NCBI RefSeq assembly: GCF_016808095.1
Contig: NC_068973.1
Coordinates: 29,196,077 to 29,260,076 of the forward strand
Reading direction: 5' to 3'
From: Vigna angularis
Lineage: Eukaryota; Streptophyta; Magnoliopsida; Fabales; Fabaceae
DNA length: 64,000 bases
The notes under the pieces are model-generated. The model was not told the origin of the DNA. It saw nothing but the letters and a program-made list of their open reading frames with translations, and ran no database searches. Shown here in pieces: positions 22,700 to 35,440 of the stretch; positions within the stretch are counted from its first letter, which is position 1, and the number at the start of each line of letters is the position of its first letter. A program made the position numbers and the translations under genes.

Positions 22700-24485
22700 C
22701 TTAAAGAATATGCTCGTACAATGATTAAACGAGTATAACAAAAATCATTAGACGAGTTTAGTAATACACAATAAATGAGTTTGTCCATACACTAATTAGA
22801 TGAGTATAACAAAAAGTATTAGATAAGTCATTTCATACATTGATTTAACGAGTCTAAGAATACATTGATTAAACAAGTATAACAAAAAATATTAAACGAG
22901 TTTGTTGATGCACTGATTAGACAAGTTTAACAACACATATTTGATAAATATGTCCATACCATCACTAGATAAGTATAGCAAAACAAATATTAGATTAATC
23001 ATTTCACACATTGATTAGACGAGTTTATAAAAATACCTATGGATATGTCCATACACTAATTAGATGAGTATGTCCATACACTAATTGATAAGTCTAGCAA
23101 TAAATGTTAAACGAGTTTGTCTATATAGTTGTAAGACAAGCCTAACTGCACAAGTTTGTCCATACACAAATTATAAGAGTCTATTAAGACATATTAAATG
23201 ATTTTTTCCAATCATTAATAAAACGATTTTTGCAATTAATACACATTAAAGGAGTTTGAACATACATTGATTAGACAACTTTGTCCATACACTAATTAAA
23301 CGAGTCTAAGAACAAACACTATATAAGTATGTATTTATATTAATTAGACAAGTCTAGCAGTATACATTAGAACAGTCTCTCCATATATAAGATTAGTCGA
23401 GACTATTAATACATATTATACAAGTTTGTTCACTTAGTGGTTAGACGAATTTTGCAATACACATTACACAAGTATGAATATACATTGATTGGATAAGTCT
23501 AACAACACACATTATATGAGTGTGTCCATATATTGATTAGACAAGTCCAACAATACATATTAAATGAGTTTGTTGATGTATTGATTAAACAAGTCTAACA
23601 ATACACATTATATAAGTCTTTTCATACATTGATTAGACAAATATAAAAAAAATTACATGACTATAACAATACACATTAGACGAGACTATCCATACACTTA
23701 TTAGATAAGTATAAAAAAATATAAAACAAGTCATTTCATATCTTGATTAGATGAGTGTAACAAAAATCATTAGATAAGTCTAAGAATACATTAATTAGAT
23801 GAGTAAAGCAAAAAAAGTAGATGAGTTTGTCGATGTATTGACTAGACGAGTCTAACAATACACATTAGAGAATCATCATATATTGATTATACGCCTCTAG
23901 AAATATACATTAGACAAGTCTTTCCACATAAAATTATACGAGTCTATTAATACACATTATATGAGTCTGATCATACATTAATCATGAGAACAGCAAAAAA
24001 CATTAGTTGACTATAGAAATAAACATTATATGAGTCTATTCATACACTAATTATACGAGTATAACAAAAAATATTATATTAGTCCTTTCATACATTGATT
24101 AGATGTATAAGAATACACATTAGATGAATATGCCTATACACTAATAAGACGAGCCCTTCAACATATACTAGACGAGTTTTTTCACACACTAATTAAATGA
24201 GTCTACCAATGTATATTACATGAGTATGCTCATACACATTAGATTAGTCTATTGATACATATTAGAAAACGTTATTCATTATTTGATTATATTAGCCTTG
24301 CAATATATATAAGGCAAGTTTGTTTATATGCTGATTATAGATGAGTCTAAAAATACACATTAGACGAGTGTGTCAATATAATAATTAAACAAGTTTAACA
24401 ATACATATTAAACGAGTTTGTCAATACAATGGTTAGACGAATCTAGCAATACACATTAAATCAGTCTCTTCATACACTAATTTGT
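22700..24485. repeat. Degenerate tandem array of alternating 23 + 25 bp half-units
   Basis: About 1.8 kb made of two alternating related half-units. One resembles TTAGACGAGTCTAACAATAC (about 23 bp); the other resembles TTAGACGAGTTTGTCCATAC (about 25 bp, followed by ATTGA). In the clearest part (about 23530-23620) the combined period is 48 bp, giving roughly 35-38 composite units. Units are heavily diverged, with GAG/AAG/CAAG and TCTAACAA/TATAACAA variants. No open frame of note. It starts about 250 bp upstream of the kinesin fragment (in its transcription sense) and ends before the solo LTR. Confidence 0.85.
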
Positions 24486-24900
24486 ATTTTTAGTGAGTTT
24501 ACTATACATATATGTACATATCCTTTATATTTTTAGAGAGTTTATCCTATATTTTTGCATATGTTTTATTTTTGTATGTTTACAAAGTCTATTATTTATA
24601 TTTTTACAGACATATTGACCTTTTAAACTTATAAATAAATTTTCACATTAATTCTATTCATAATCAAATTATAGACATAAAAATATTTATTATTTCTTCC
24701 TCAATTTCTAAATATCTTTAAATAAACACACTTGTATATGCACGATTTTAAAACTAGTATATATGAAAATTTTACTTATTTTATTATTATAATATTTTAC
24801 AAAAAAATATAAAAATGTGTCTTGTTTGTAAAAAATATTGTTTTAATAAACTTATATAAATATTTATAATATAGATAATTAAATTTGTTAACATGTTTAC

Positions 24901-27424
24901 TGTCAGACCTCATTAAAAACGCACCCCAAAACCCTTTTTAGTGGAAGCCAAGTGTCGAGAAGAGATTTAGAATTTCAAAGAATGGAAAACAGGTGGCTGC
25001 AAGGAATTGGACGTTCAGTTTTGATTGGTAGAAGCAAAATCTGAGTTTCAAAAGTTTACGCAATTCTCTGCATGCAACCATCTTCCTCTCTGATTTTCGA
25101 AACTCCATTTTCTCCTTCTCTCTAAAAGCTCTTGCTTCTCTCTACAAAATCTCACCCTTTCTCTTCTCTGATCACCACTAAGGCACCGCAGAAGCACCTC
25201 TGGCATCAAGAGCTTCCAGTTAAACCGTTCGGTTTGTGAAGCTGAGCTGGTAAGTTCTTCTCTTCACTCAGTCGTGCGTCTTCCTGGACATGCAAACCAA
25301 GTTATGGTTTCATGTGTTAATCACCCTTCTCATAATGAGTGGTTCTGATAGTGTTGGGTTTTCACTTGTTGTAGTTTGGATTGTCGAACGTTGAGGGTAG
25401 AAGGACTTGTAGTGGTGTGAACTGTATTCTGCCTCTGTGAACGTTCAGTCACGCTCAGAAGTAAGGGAATCTTATATAATTTGATTTGTATGTTTGTTTG
25501 GATTGTATGTACGTTCGTTGAATTGACTGAATTAATATGAAATATGATTGTTGCTATGTTTTGATTGTATGAAGTATGGAAATTTACTATGATATGAATG
25601 TATGAAATTATGAAGATAAATGTTGAGAAATGAGTTGAGATAAATAATTCTAAGTATGAAATTCCCTATGATAATGTACGTTCGTTACTGAATGGTCTTT
25701 GACCGTTTGGTTTTTCTCGGGAACTCGTTTAGAACTGGATTCTTTCATTTGGAAGGAATTTATGTTGAGGACGAGCATCTTCGTCTAGTACAATTTGTGT
25801 ACAGGCGTTCCACCAAGGATATCATTTCCTTGGTATTTTAAAATAAATTTAAGTATATCTGTGTAGTAGTATGTCTGTTCGTTCTTGAACATTAGTCAAA
25901 TGAGATCTTATATTCACCAAGCGCCCGTACGATTTAGAGCTAGGTCTTTCACCAAGCGCTCGTATTATTTAATGCTAGGTCTTTCACCAAGCGCTCGTAC
26001 GATTTAGAGCTAGGTCTTTCACCAAGCGCTCATACTATTTAGTGTCGGGTCTTACACCAAGCGCTCATTCTCTTTTCTATAATCTACCTTGATGAAAATA
26101 GCGTTCGTCCAAACTCAATGGTGTTCACTCTCTACCGTGCTCGGTCTTTGACTGACATTCGGTTTTCTTGATGTTAAACTCAAATAATCTAAGTAATTAT
26201 AAGCGTTCGATTTCGTCATATAATTCTTTTAAGTACTATTAATTGAATTTCTTGTAGTGTTTGTCTCCATTGGTTTCAGCCTAGAGTCTTAGTACTCGGT
26301 TTAGGCTTTAAGGTGTTCAGTCTAAACGCTCATGGGTCAATTCATCAAATTGACTCACGTTGTAAATAACGTTCGATCCTTTTAATCTTGAGAATTATTA
26401 TTGAACTCGATCTCTTCTCAATCCCGATGGTAATTCTCTCTTGGTTTTGATCTGTTCTGGAACTGGAAACCTCTCGGTCTCAGTCCAAGTGTTCGGTCTC
26501 GTTAAGGGTTGAAGTTTTACGTTCGGTATTTGGTATCCTAAGGGATCTTCGTTAAAAATTGAAGTTTGAAAATAAAAGATGATGGAATATGATGTAGATG
26601 AAATGAGTATGATTATGAATGAGTATTCCGGGGAGGAATATCTCATGAATGGATATTGGAATTTGGTAAAGTATGAATGTGGGCATGCTAAGCTGGCGGT
26701 TCATCCTGATGTTCCATGATTACTCGTCCTCACGTAGAGGAGGGTAAGTCATATGTGGGAACGGCAGGAGGTCCTAGTCCTTATGGTTAATTTGGACAGA
26801 TAAGACTAACCTCGGGTGGCAGCTGTTGAGGGTATCCCAGTTATTACATCACCCGGGTGAATGAACGTCGTAGCTACATAGAATTCATACAGTCCGGACA
26901 GTCAGTCTAGTATTAGGGTTTGCATGAATGAGTTAATGAATTATCTTGGGTGGTTGAATTGTGTGAAATATATGTTGATACATGAATTAAATTACATAAA
27001 CTTACCCTATGTCTTTCTGTCTTGTCTGTTTTGCACGTTCGGTTGTCTTTCTGTTACAATGATCATCCATGTGGATGTGAGCAGAAGGAGACGAGCTGCT
27101 AGAAGAAGCGCTGGAAGAAGAAAACTTAGTCGAGATAGAAGTTAAGACCGAACAGTAGAACCATTCGGTCAGTATTATAGTTTGATAGTAAGGTGATCGT
27201 TCGATCACCTTTTCCCTTTTCTTTTGCAGGACCGTTCGGTATAATTCTTTTGTAAACCGTTTGGTCAGAATTGCACCCCTGTACAACTTTAAATTTCTTG
27301 TCTTTCCTTGTAAGGTCGTTCGGCCACAACCGTACGTTCTACTTTAATGTAAGACTGATCTGTAATATTATTCAATGTGATTATTCTATCATATAGCTTT
27401 AGACTGTGTTTTTGGGATGTTACA
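24901..27424. mobile_element. Probable solo LTR, about 2.5 kb
   Basis: Begins TGTCAGACCTCATT and ends GGGATGTTACA (TG...CA ends). It is flanked by a 5 bp direct repeat with one mismatch (TTTAC at 24896-24900, TTTAT at 27425-27429). Base composition is much less AT-rich than on either side and changes sharply at both edges. The interior has many TTCGGT/GTTCG motifs and a 35 bp tandem repeat. No primer-binding site or gag/pol frame adjoins either end, so I read it as a solo LTR left by recombination of a large Ty3/gypsy-type element. Small frames within it are not genes. Confidence 0.65.
25915..26070. repeat. 35 bp tandem repeat inside the LTR, about 4.5 copies
   Basis: Units begin CACCAAGCGCTCGTAC at 25915, 25950, 25985, 26020 and 26055, exactly 35 bp apart; copies 1 and 3 are almost identical. 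It is useful for separating alleles or copies of this LTR family. Confidence 0.9.
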
Positions 27425-28567
27425 TTTATAAAATATTTATAATATATATATATATATATAATATAATATAATAAGAAAGGTGAATATTACTTTATTTAAG
27501 AAAAGAAAAGAAATGACGTGTATATAACTAAGTTTATTAAATTTAATTACATCCACGATATATTTGTATTAACACGTTTCGTTTTTAATATATACATACG
27601 TATGTATTAATTTTTATTTCATCTTTCCTTTTTAATAAATTATTAATATTAATAGAATTCTTTTTATATGAATTAAGTTATTAATTTTTATTTAATAATA
27701 TACTTTTTATAGAGACTCCAATTAAAATTTATACATTTAATAAACTTATATTTGAATTGCTAAATTAAATAAATACAATAAATTCTATTAAATATGTGTA
27801 TTTATCTATAAATGAAATACCACACAAGCATTTAATTATTTGTTACATATGACCAAACCAATTAAATAAATTTTATTACTAGATTTAAGTTGAAGTGCAG
27901 ATCAACTGTTATTATGTATCAACATTTTTTTTACAAATAAATATTCTTTTATAAAATATATTTAATTATTTTATAATTATAATAGTCTAAAAATACTAAT
28001 ATTTATAAATTAAAAAGATAAATTTATTCACGTGTTAATTAATCGAATGGAAAGTAGTTAAAAGGAAAGCATGGGAGGATAGGTATCAAAACGTTTAATG
28101 GATTTAAACGTGAATGACATATTGGAGAAGTATCATTAATTCATTGTTATCAATTTGAAGTTTTTGAACTGGTTGAAGAGGTGGTTAATATCATACTTTG
28201 GGATAAATGGAAAACTATTTTCTTACGGCTGCATCTAATTTCTTAAATTGAAAAACCAGTGCCATTCCATAACTATCTTGTAAATTAGTAACATTCAATT
28301 TAAATATTTTAGAAAATGTCGATTTAAAAAAGAAAAAAATTGGAGTAAATTAACCTTCAATGACTCAATAGAATTATTCTAAGAAATAAATTTGAGCAAG
28401 GAGGACAAATAAAAAAAAGTTGGTCGAGAAATAAGGAAAAACCATGTTAATATATAATTCATGACTTTATTATATGTATCAGATTTTACATTGTGCACAT
28501 TTATTTATTTTTATGGCACAGATGGGTGAGTCCCATTACACGCAAACAGAAGCATACTTTAGAGAAC
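27425..28567. other. AT-rich intergenic DNA downstream of the YUCCA-like gene
   Basis: No gene seen. It has an AT repeat at about 27442-27461. The last 100 bases or so would be the 3'UTR of the minus-strand monooxygenase gene. Confidence 0.5.
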
Positions 28568-29077
28568 TTATTTTTGTATGAGTTTGAGGGAAGCTAAGTT
28601 GGCATCGTCACAATCGGGACCTCTTGCACTTGTAGTCATACTGATATCATCAGCTATACGCTGTGCATCAAAAGCAATGCCATCTAATCCCCTTCTTGAA
28701 AATCCAGCGCAGTACAGACCATTCTCTCCCTTCCAGTGATTTGGAAAACCTGGTTTTGGCATTCCATTACTGTTGAACAGTTCTCTATAATCCTGCATTT
28801 CAACAACTCACACAAAAACCAGTTAGGGCCAATATCAACATTTTTACTTGTTAATTTTTCTACTGTTTTTATATGCACCTTAAGCCACTTCAGCACAGTG
28901 CTGTTGTATCCAGTAGCAAAGATGATGATGTCAAATTCTGCATCTCTTCCATCCTCAAACTCAACCGTCTTGCCCTCTTTGATGCTTGAAAGAGCTGGGA
29001 AAACCTGAACACAGAAAGGTGGCAACCATAATCAACGTAAGGTGTTAATTAACATGAAAGAAACACTGGTGAAAGAA

Positions 29078-29122
<45 letters not shown>

Positions 29123-30282
29123 CTAGCTACCTTTATTTCGCCTTTCTTGATCCTACCAACGCAACCAACATCAATGGTAGGAGTAGTACCACCCTTTTTC
29201 TTCAAAGCGAACGGTCCATCCTTTGGCCTCACCAAACCATACTTAGACATATCTCCGTACTTGAGCTTGCTCATAAGCATCATAAGCTTGTCCACTCTCT
29301 CAATTTTCAAGTATTTCAGCAAGGTCATTCCCACGAACACCATTTCTTTAGTGAAAAAGTGAACCTAAAAACACATAGATCAGTACGAGGTTTATGTTTT
29401 TAATTATAAAGCTTACCCTAACCTTGTTGAACTTCCAGGCCTAAATATAAATAGGCAACATTTTTTTTTGTCAGTTTAAGAAATATATAAAATGGTATTC
29501 AGAAAATTATCGTTAAAATAATATCAAAGCAAAAAAGCATCATAATTTTTAGAATATATATGTGGGTGTTTTAATAAAGGTATCATCTTTAACGTTTTAT
29601 AGATAAATTTAATATTTCCTTGTTATAGAATAGACGCAAAGGGTTTGCAAAGAGAGGAATGGCGTACAGGGCCTCTGACGACAATGGAAGTATTTGCACC
29701 CCAATTTGAGAGATCATAAGCTATCTCCATGCCAGAATTTCCACAGCCAACAACAAGGACATTTTTGCCATACATGTCCCTTCCATTGAGGTAGTTGCTG
29801 CAATGCATGTATTCTCCTTCAAACCTTTGAAGCCCTTCAACCCTGGGGACATAGCCTTCACTATTCTCCCCAGATGCAACCACCAGAAACTCAGAGACGT
29901 AAACCTGAACAGCATCTGATGCCGTGTCCTTGACAAGAAGCTTCCATTTGCCAGTGTTATGATCAACATAGGCAGATTCGACATTCTTATTATACCGAAT
30001 GGAAATCTTGAAACGAGAGACATAGCTATCCAAGTAACGGAGGAAGTCAATCCTGGGGACAAAGGTGGGGAAATCAGAAGGGAAGGGCATGTGAGGGAGG
30101 CTGCAGAAATCTTTGCCCAAGTGAAGTTTCAAGCGGTCATATGTTCTTTTCCTCCAAAGAGATGCATGACAATCATCTCTTTCAAGGACAAGATTGGGGA
30201 TTGAAAGTTTGTTGAGACATGCAGAGGTTGCAAGACCAGCAGGGCCTGCTCCCACAATCACAACAGGAACTTCAATCTCCAT
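28568..30282 (-). CDS. YUCCA-type flavin monooxygenase (indole-3-pyruvate monooxygenase), four exons
   Basis: Exons on the minus strand are 30282-29668, 29364-29131, 29004-28879 and 28792-28568, all joined in phase 0, giving 399 residues. YUCCA enzymes use FAD, NADPH and O2 to turn indole-3-pyruvate into indole-3-acetic acid, the last step of the main auxin pathway. Visible motifs are the FAD site GAGPAG (residues 11-16), the FMO signature [11 protein letters not shown] (154-164), the NADPH site GCGNSG (179-184), and in exon 3 the FATGY motif. The C-terminus keeps the [19 protein letters not shown] block. Family members are usually 380-430 residues. The short N-terminus with [13 protein letters not shown] and the sequence overall recall Arabidopsis YUC10/YUC11 rather than YUC1/4/6, from memory. 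The exon 1 donor is the weak CCT/GTACGC; missing it would add 14 residues and a stop. Intron 2 carries a long GA repeat next to its donor. No disabling change found. Confidence 0.92.
29082..29119. repeat. (GA)n microsatellite in intron 2 of the YUCCA-like gene
   Basis: A GA run of about 38 bp, reading as a CT tract on the coding strand. It starts about 11 bases into the intron after the exon 2 donor (29130/29131). Confidence 0.95.
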
Positions 30283-30340
30283 GACAGAATTGGATTGATA
30301 TTGGTTTCTGTGTGGGTTTTCACCTTCTTCTGTGCTTCTC

Positions 30341-30348
30341 CTTTTATA
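30341..30348 (-). promoter_or_regulatory. TATA box of the YUCCA-like gene
   Basis: TATAAAAG on the minus strand, about 60 bp before the start codon at 30282. It is followed by a purine/CA-rich leader lacking any ATG before the chosen start. Confidence 0.6.
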
Positions 30349-30419
30349 AGCTTCTGCTATTCATGACATTGTTTATTTGACACTTATCATGAGTTGCCAA
30401 CTTGCCAACCAGGAGTGTG

Positions 30420-33400
30420 TGATCAACCCAGTTTTAGTTTTCCTTTTTTACTATCATTCTATATTTTGGTCAATAAAGTCAATTGGAAAATTCAAGAAAA
30501 GCAATATAATTAATTTTTTCAGTTACTTTTTTTCAAAAATAGATTATTTTTATTGCCTGCCATTTATACAGCGGGATTCAGCTATATCAGTATCGAGCCA
30601 GGAAAAGAAAATTTACTGTGGGCTCTTGAGCTTTAACAGTTACCTTTTATTAGTTTTTTATTTTAGTTTTTACATTGTATTTTTGGGCTTTTAACTAATT
30701 TTTCTTCAATTCTCAAGTTTTTTATGAGAACAAAAAACAAAATTGCACTGACACGAGATCAAAAACCAAAACAATTAATTAATGTTAGAAAAAACAACAT
30801 CAACAATTAATTTCAATTATATCTTTAGTTATATTCCTTTTATTCATAATATTCGCGTATTATTTGTAGAAATACGCATTATTAATTAGTGACTTGCTTC
30901 TTATATTGATTACAAGTGGATAGTACATATAACATTATGATTAAAATTTAATAGGTAAAGATTAATAGGATTCACTTACTTTGTGTGTCTAATTAATAAA
31001 TTTGACTTTTTAAATTCAAAATAATCGAGTTGGTTTACATATCTTTCAGAAGAAATAAATAATTTAATAAATGAAGCAAGTTTACTCAATTGTTGTAATT
31101 AGCTATTAAATATTTGATAGCCATAATACAAGATAATTAATGCCAGTGATGTGTTTGAAGCATAATAGAAATGAAAAACAAATTACTTTATTAAAATCCT
31201 AAACCTTTCTTTATAAGATGGAAGTAATAATTAGGAAATTATTTTTTTTTAAAAGGATAAGTATCACTTTGTTTACCCAGGGATTAGGTTCTTCCTGTAT
31301 TGATTATGACATAAATTCATCATATTAGTTTACCTAAACTAACAAAAAAAATTTCCATTATCTGTGATGAGACAAGAAATTATCATAGTTTTTTTTTTTT
31401 GGTAATATAAAAGTATCATAGATTAATTCAACCACTGAATAAACCATTTTAGTTCGAAGATACTTTTAAAATATGCATATACGACTCGAAGCAAGATAAG
31501 CTAAATTCTTATCCACTATAGTTGATAAGTTCAACACAACTAATTAATGTTCAAAAACTCATTTTAACTATGTAGTAATCACTAAGTGAATGTATAAAAT
31601 GTTAATATTATAAATGTCATCTATAGATTATATTACTCCCTTAAATATTTTTTATAAAATTTAGTTAACTAATTTAATGTGACATTGGTATATTTCATGA
31701 CTATTAATTAAATTAAAAATGCTTTTGCAGATAAAAACAGATAAAAGAAATGTTTTAATTAGATTATAAAAACAAATAATCTAGTCTTTTATAAAGTAGT
31801 AAAAGAAATTATATAATACTATTTGTGTATTGTTTTTAATAAATAAATAAATATATACCAATACTTAAGCACAAAAAATTATATAAATCCTACCTATTTT
31901 TAATTAATTTTCATATATAATATAAATTCACAATAAAATAAAAAATATTCATTAAAAAACAAATATTTTATGAAAAAAATTGTAGCAGCGTTTTTACATA
32001 TTTTTCATTCTGAGACAAAATTTGTTAAGGAAACTAACTTTTTATTTTTTTATTAGATCATTTGAAAAATCGTCACTTAAAGTACTTAAAAAAAATCTCG
32101 TAATTCAATATGATTAACAAAGTTAAACAGTCAAATATTAATTAGTTTATGTAATCGGTGAAGACATCGACAATTTTCTATTTAAATATTGACTTTATAA
32201 TATACTCGTGTAATGTATTTTTACAAAATATTTATTTATTAATCTGTAAATGAATATTTCAATACGCACATTCACATTATCATATCAAGAGTTACACTAT
32301 TTTACTTTGTTTAAATATTCAAAGAAAAATATATTATATTTTATTAAAAAAACTTTAAAGATTTAAACTATTGACCAATTTTTTACAATCCAGGTTCACT
32401 TAATATATTAAAAGAACACATGTTAATAAATATTATTGTAAAAATAATATAGTAAATCGATTGTTGAGTTTCTCAACAATCATATTGTTATTATGTTAAG
32501 AAAAGATTCAATTAGTTGTTTATGATGTTGAATTATTATGAGAAATGATTGTTTAGATAGATTGATATTAGTCTTAATGTGTGTTTCAACGTGTTTGTAA
32601 AGTAGAGAAAAACCCTTTTAATAAATCATAATCATATAATAATTTATTAGTTTTAATTTAGATGTCATTAATCAAATTCAAAAAAATAAATGTAAAACCT
32701 TATAATTTTAATTAATTAAGTTACTAATATAATCGATTAATCCAATAAGTTTTATAAAATGTGGTTAAGATATATTAATCTATGAAGTCACTAGATTGAT
32801 TAATCTTGACATGTACTTAGTTTTCATTTAAATCTTGTATTTTTTTTTCATTTTTCATTTTAACACTTTAAAAACATAAGGTCAATAATGCGTGTGAGAG
32901 AGTTTTGAACATTTTATCTGTGTAAAAAGCGTTTTATTCAAGAAGATTAAAATATTGAAAGAGTTTTCTCTTAACTATAATTTTGATTGTGATATCTTCG
33001 TATATGTGATATATTTCTTGTATCTTTGTTATGTAATTCTATACCTTACCTTTTGTGTAAAAGGTTTTAGTGAATACATGAAGCATCACCTATTCTTTAT
33101 AAGATTGTGGTGATTGTATGAAGCATCACCTGATTTTTTTTCTTGAAGGGTTTCTTAAGGTTTTGCATAGATTTTGGTTTTAAAATTATGTACATGCACA
33201 TTTGATATGAAATTTTTTATCTTTAGTGAAATTTCTAACTAAAGTTACTAGAAAAACTTAACGTAGATTCATTAGAATCAAATCAATATAAAAATTCTTA
33301 TAACTTACTAGGCTTTCTTGGTTGTTGATTTAAATGTTAGTAATGGATCTTATGTTAATATTGTTAATTAATTAAAAGAAAGTTTTTAAAATTGTTTTCA

Positions 33401-35181
33401 CAAAGCCTTCACCGCTCGATTCGCTTCGCGTCGGCCATTGTTCGCCTTCGTCACTATTCACAACGTTGCTTCTCACTTATCGTCTCATTTGAGGTAGATT
33501 GGGTGCTTATGGAGGAAAATTTTTCCTAATGATACTTCAAACATGAAGTATATTATGAATTTATATGCATAATGAATAAACAATATATGTATATTTGTAA
33601 CATTAGTGATATTATTTGGAAATATGGTGCAAGCAGGTACATACTTCAACCATGGACACTATGGTATGCAGAGAGCAGCATGGTTGTATGGTTCTCTGAT
33701 AATGGATTTTTCGAATGAAAAAAAAAACATTTGATTATGATGGTGAGTTCAAGCTTTTGTTGAGCGACTAGTGGCACAAAAGCATACATAAACAAAAGGT
33801 TAGTTTCTTTTCCATTCCATTCAGATGGGTGAATGAACCTTAGGTAAATTAAACAAAAACACTCATGCAATTCAATTCTTACAGTTTTATTCTTTAAGAT
33901 ATTGTTTGGAAAAACTTAAGCAACACAATAATGGTTTTTTTGTTTTATGTACTCACATGTTTGATAACCTTTTGCATAACCAATTATCATAATTTGAACC
34001 ATAATTTTGCTAGACTTTCTTGTTTTTAATACTGATAAAAATAAGACGTGTTTCTTATGCATCTTAGCATAATTATGTGTTGAGTTTAAAAAGTCAACTA
34101 AGTAAAAGTTAATGATTAAGATATTAATATAAAACAAGAAATAGAGTCACTTAATATGATGATCTTCCCTGATGTAGATACGTTACAAAAGCGATTGGCT
34201 GAACAAGGAAAACATGAAGGTAATAATAAAATTGCATGTGTTATTGTTGTTTTTGTGTTTAAGATTTCAAAAGTTGTCTTCCCTGTACATAAGCTTTATT
34301 CTTTTTCCTAACAGGTTATGAGAAAATGGAAAATGGAGATAATGATTTTATCCATTCAAAAATGAGAAATGAGTCATATATATACAAGTTTTTTTCTATA
34401 AAATCCTTTATGTTTTCAACAACGATTATTTTAGAATCATTGTCCTGGATTTTTAACGACATCGTCATTATTTCTTGTAACTTTTAACAACGACTAAAAT
34501 AATAACAGAAACCGTCTTTATAGATTTAATTTAATCGTTGTTAAATATGATTTTTTATTTCCTTCAAGGGGTTTAATTTAAATCTTTGTTTTGTTATCCA
34601 ATTTATTATTAATAAAAAGTTAATTATGCTATGCAAAACTTTCGGGTCATATAAGGAGGACGACCACCTTGTATACTTCAGTAACCCCACCTTTCGCTCT
34701 ATGCATGCTCCATGTTCTCAAACACAGACACGTAGGTTTCATTTTTATTCAATATGTTTTGCGTGACCTGTTTGTTTAAGAAAAGATTAGTACTAAAAAC
34801 ATTTATAGTCACTTTTTTTATATATTTATTAATATTTTAGATATAGATTGAGATATTTTAATATCTTATTTATATATTAGTAACTATTGATAAAGAAAAT
34901 AGTATGAAATTAAACAAACCGAAAAGTCTACATATCAGTTGAATACTGCTATCAGTTTGCCTTTTTCTTTGTTATTTTTCTGGGTTGAAATGAACGTTTA
35001 TTGAATTATAGAGTATCGATAGACATAACACACAATACTCTCTATTTTTATCCATTTAAAAACTACTTTAATAAATGCATGCTGATTTTAAGATAAAACT
35101 TTACAACCAGCTATATAAAGTAAACCAAAGTATAAATATGGTATAAAGTATCATATAGTAGAGGTCCACTCCTATGTCATT

Positions 35182-35241
<60 letters not shown>

Positions 35242-35437
35242 AAATGATTAAGACGATGATACACAAATTTTATTAAATGAATTTCTATAATATATGAAAA
35301 TTTTAATAAAGTACATATGGTTGAAAAAACGTACGAGAAGTTATTTATAATGAGTTCTTTCGAAAAAAAAAATCAATCAATTTTTATCTTCTAAATTGGT
35401 CGAAGTTAGAAGTTAGATATTACATAGATGTAATATA
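30420..35437. other. Long AT-rich intergenic region
   Basis: No gene supported on either strand. A short GC-richer patch lies at about 33400-33480. At 34410-34560, inverted and direct AACAACGATT / TCGTTGTTAA motifs look like a CACTA subterminal remnant. An AT repeat occupies 35185-35239. Confidence 0.5.
35185..35239. repeat. (TA)n microsatellite
   Basis: TA run of about 55 bp, the longest in the window. Confidence 0.95.
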
Positions 35438-35440
35438 TAT

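Noticed and set aside
22700..24485. Possible CRISPR-like array (repeats separated by variable segments)
   Set aside because: This is a plant nuclear context; repeats are degenerate and contiguous without uniform unique spacers, and there are no cas genes.
26924..27329. Overlapping small frames (Arg-rich and Ser-rich)
   Set aside because: They lie in the probable solo LTR and derive from one GAAGAAG-type stretch read on both strands.
33400..33480. GC-richer patch, considered as an exon
   Set aside because: Too short, with no open frame of useful length and no recognisable peptide.
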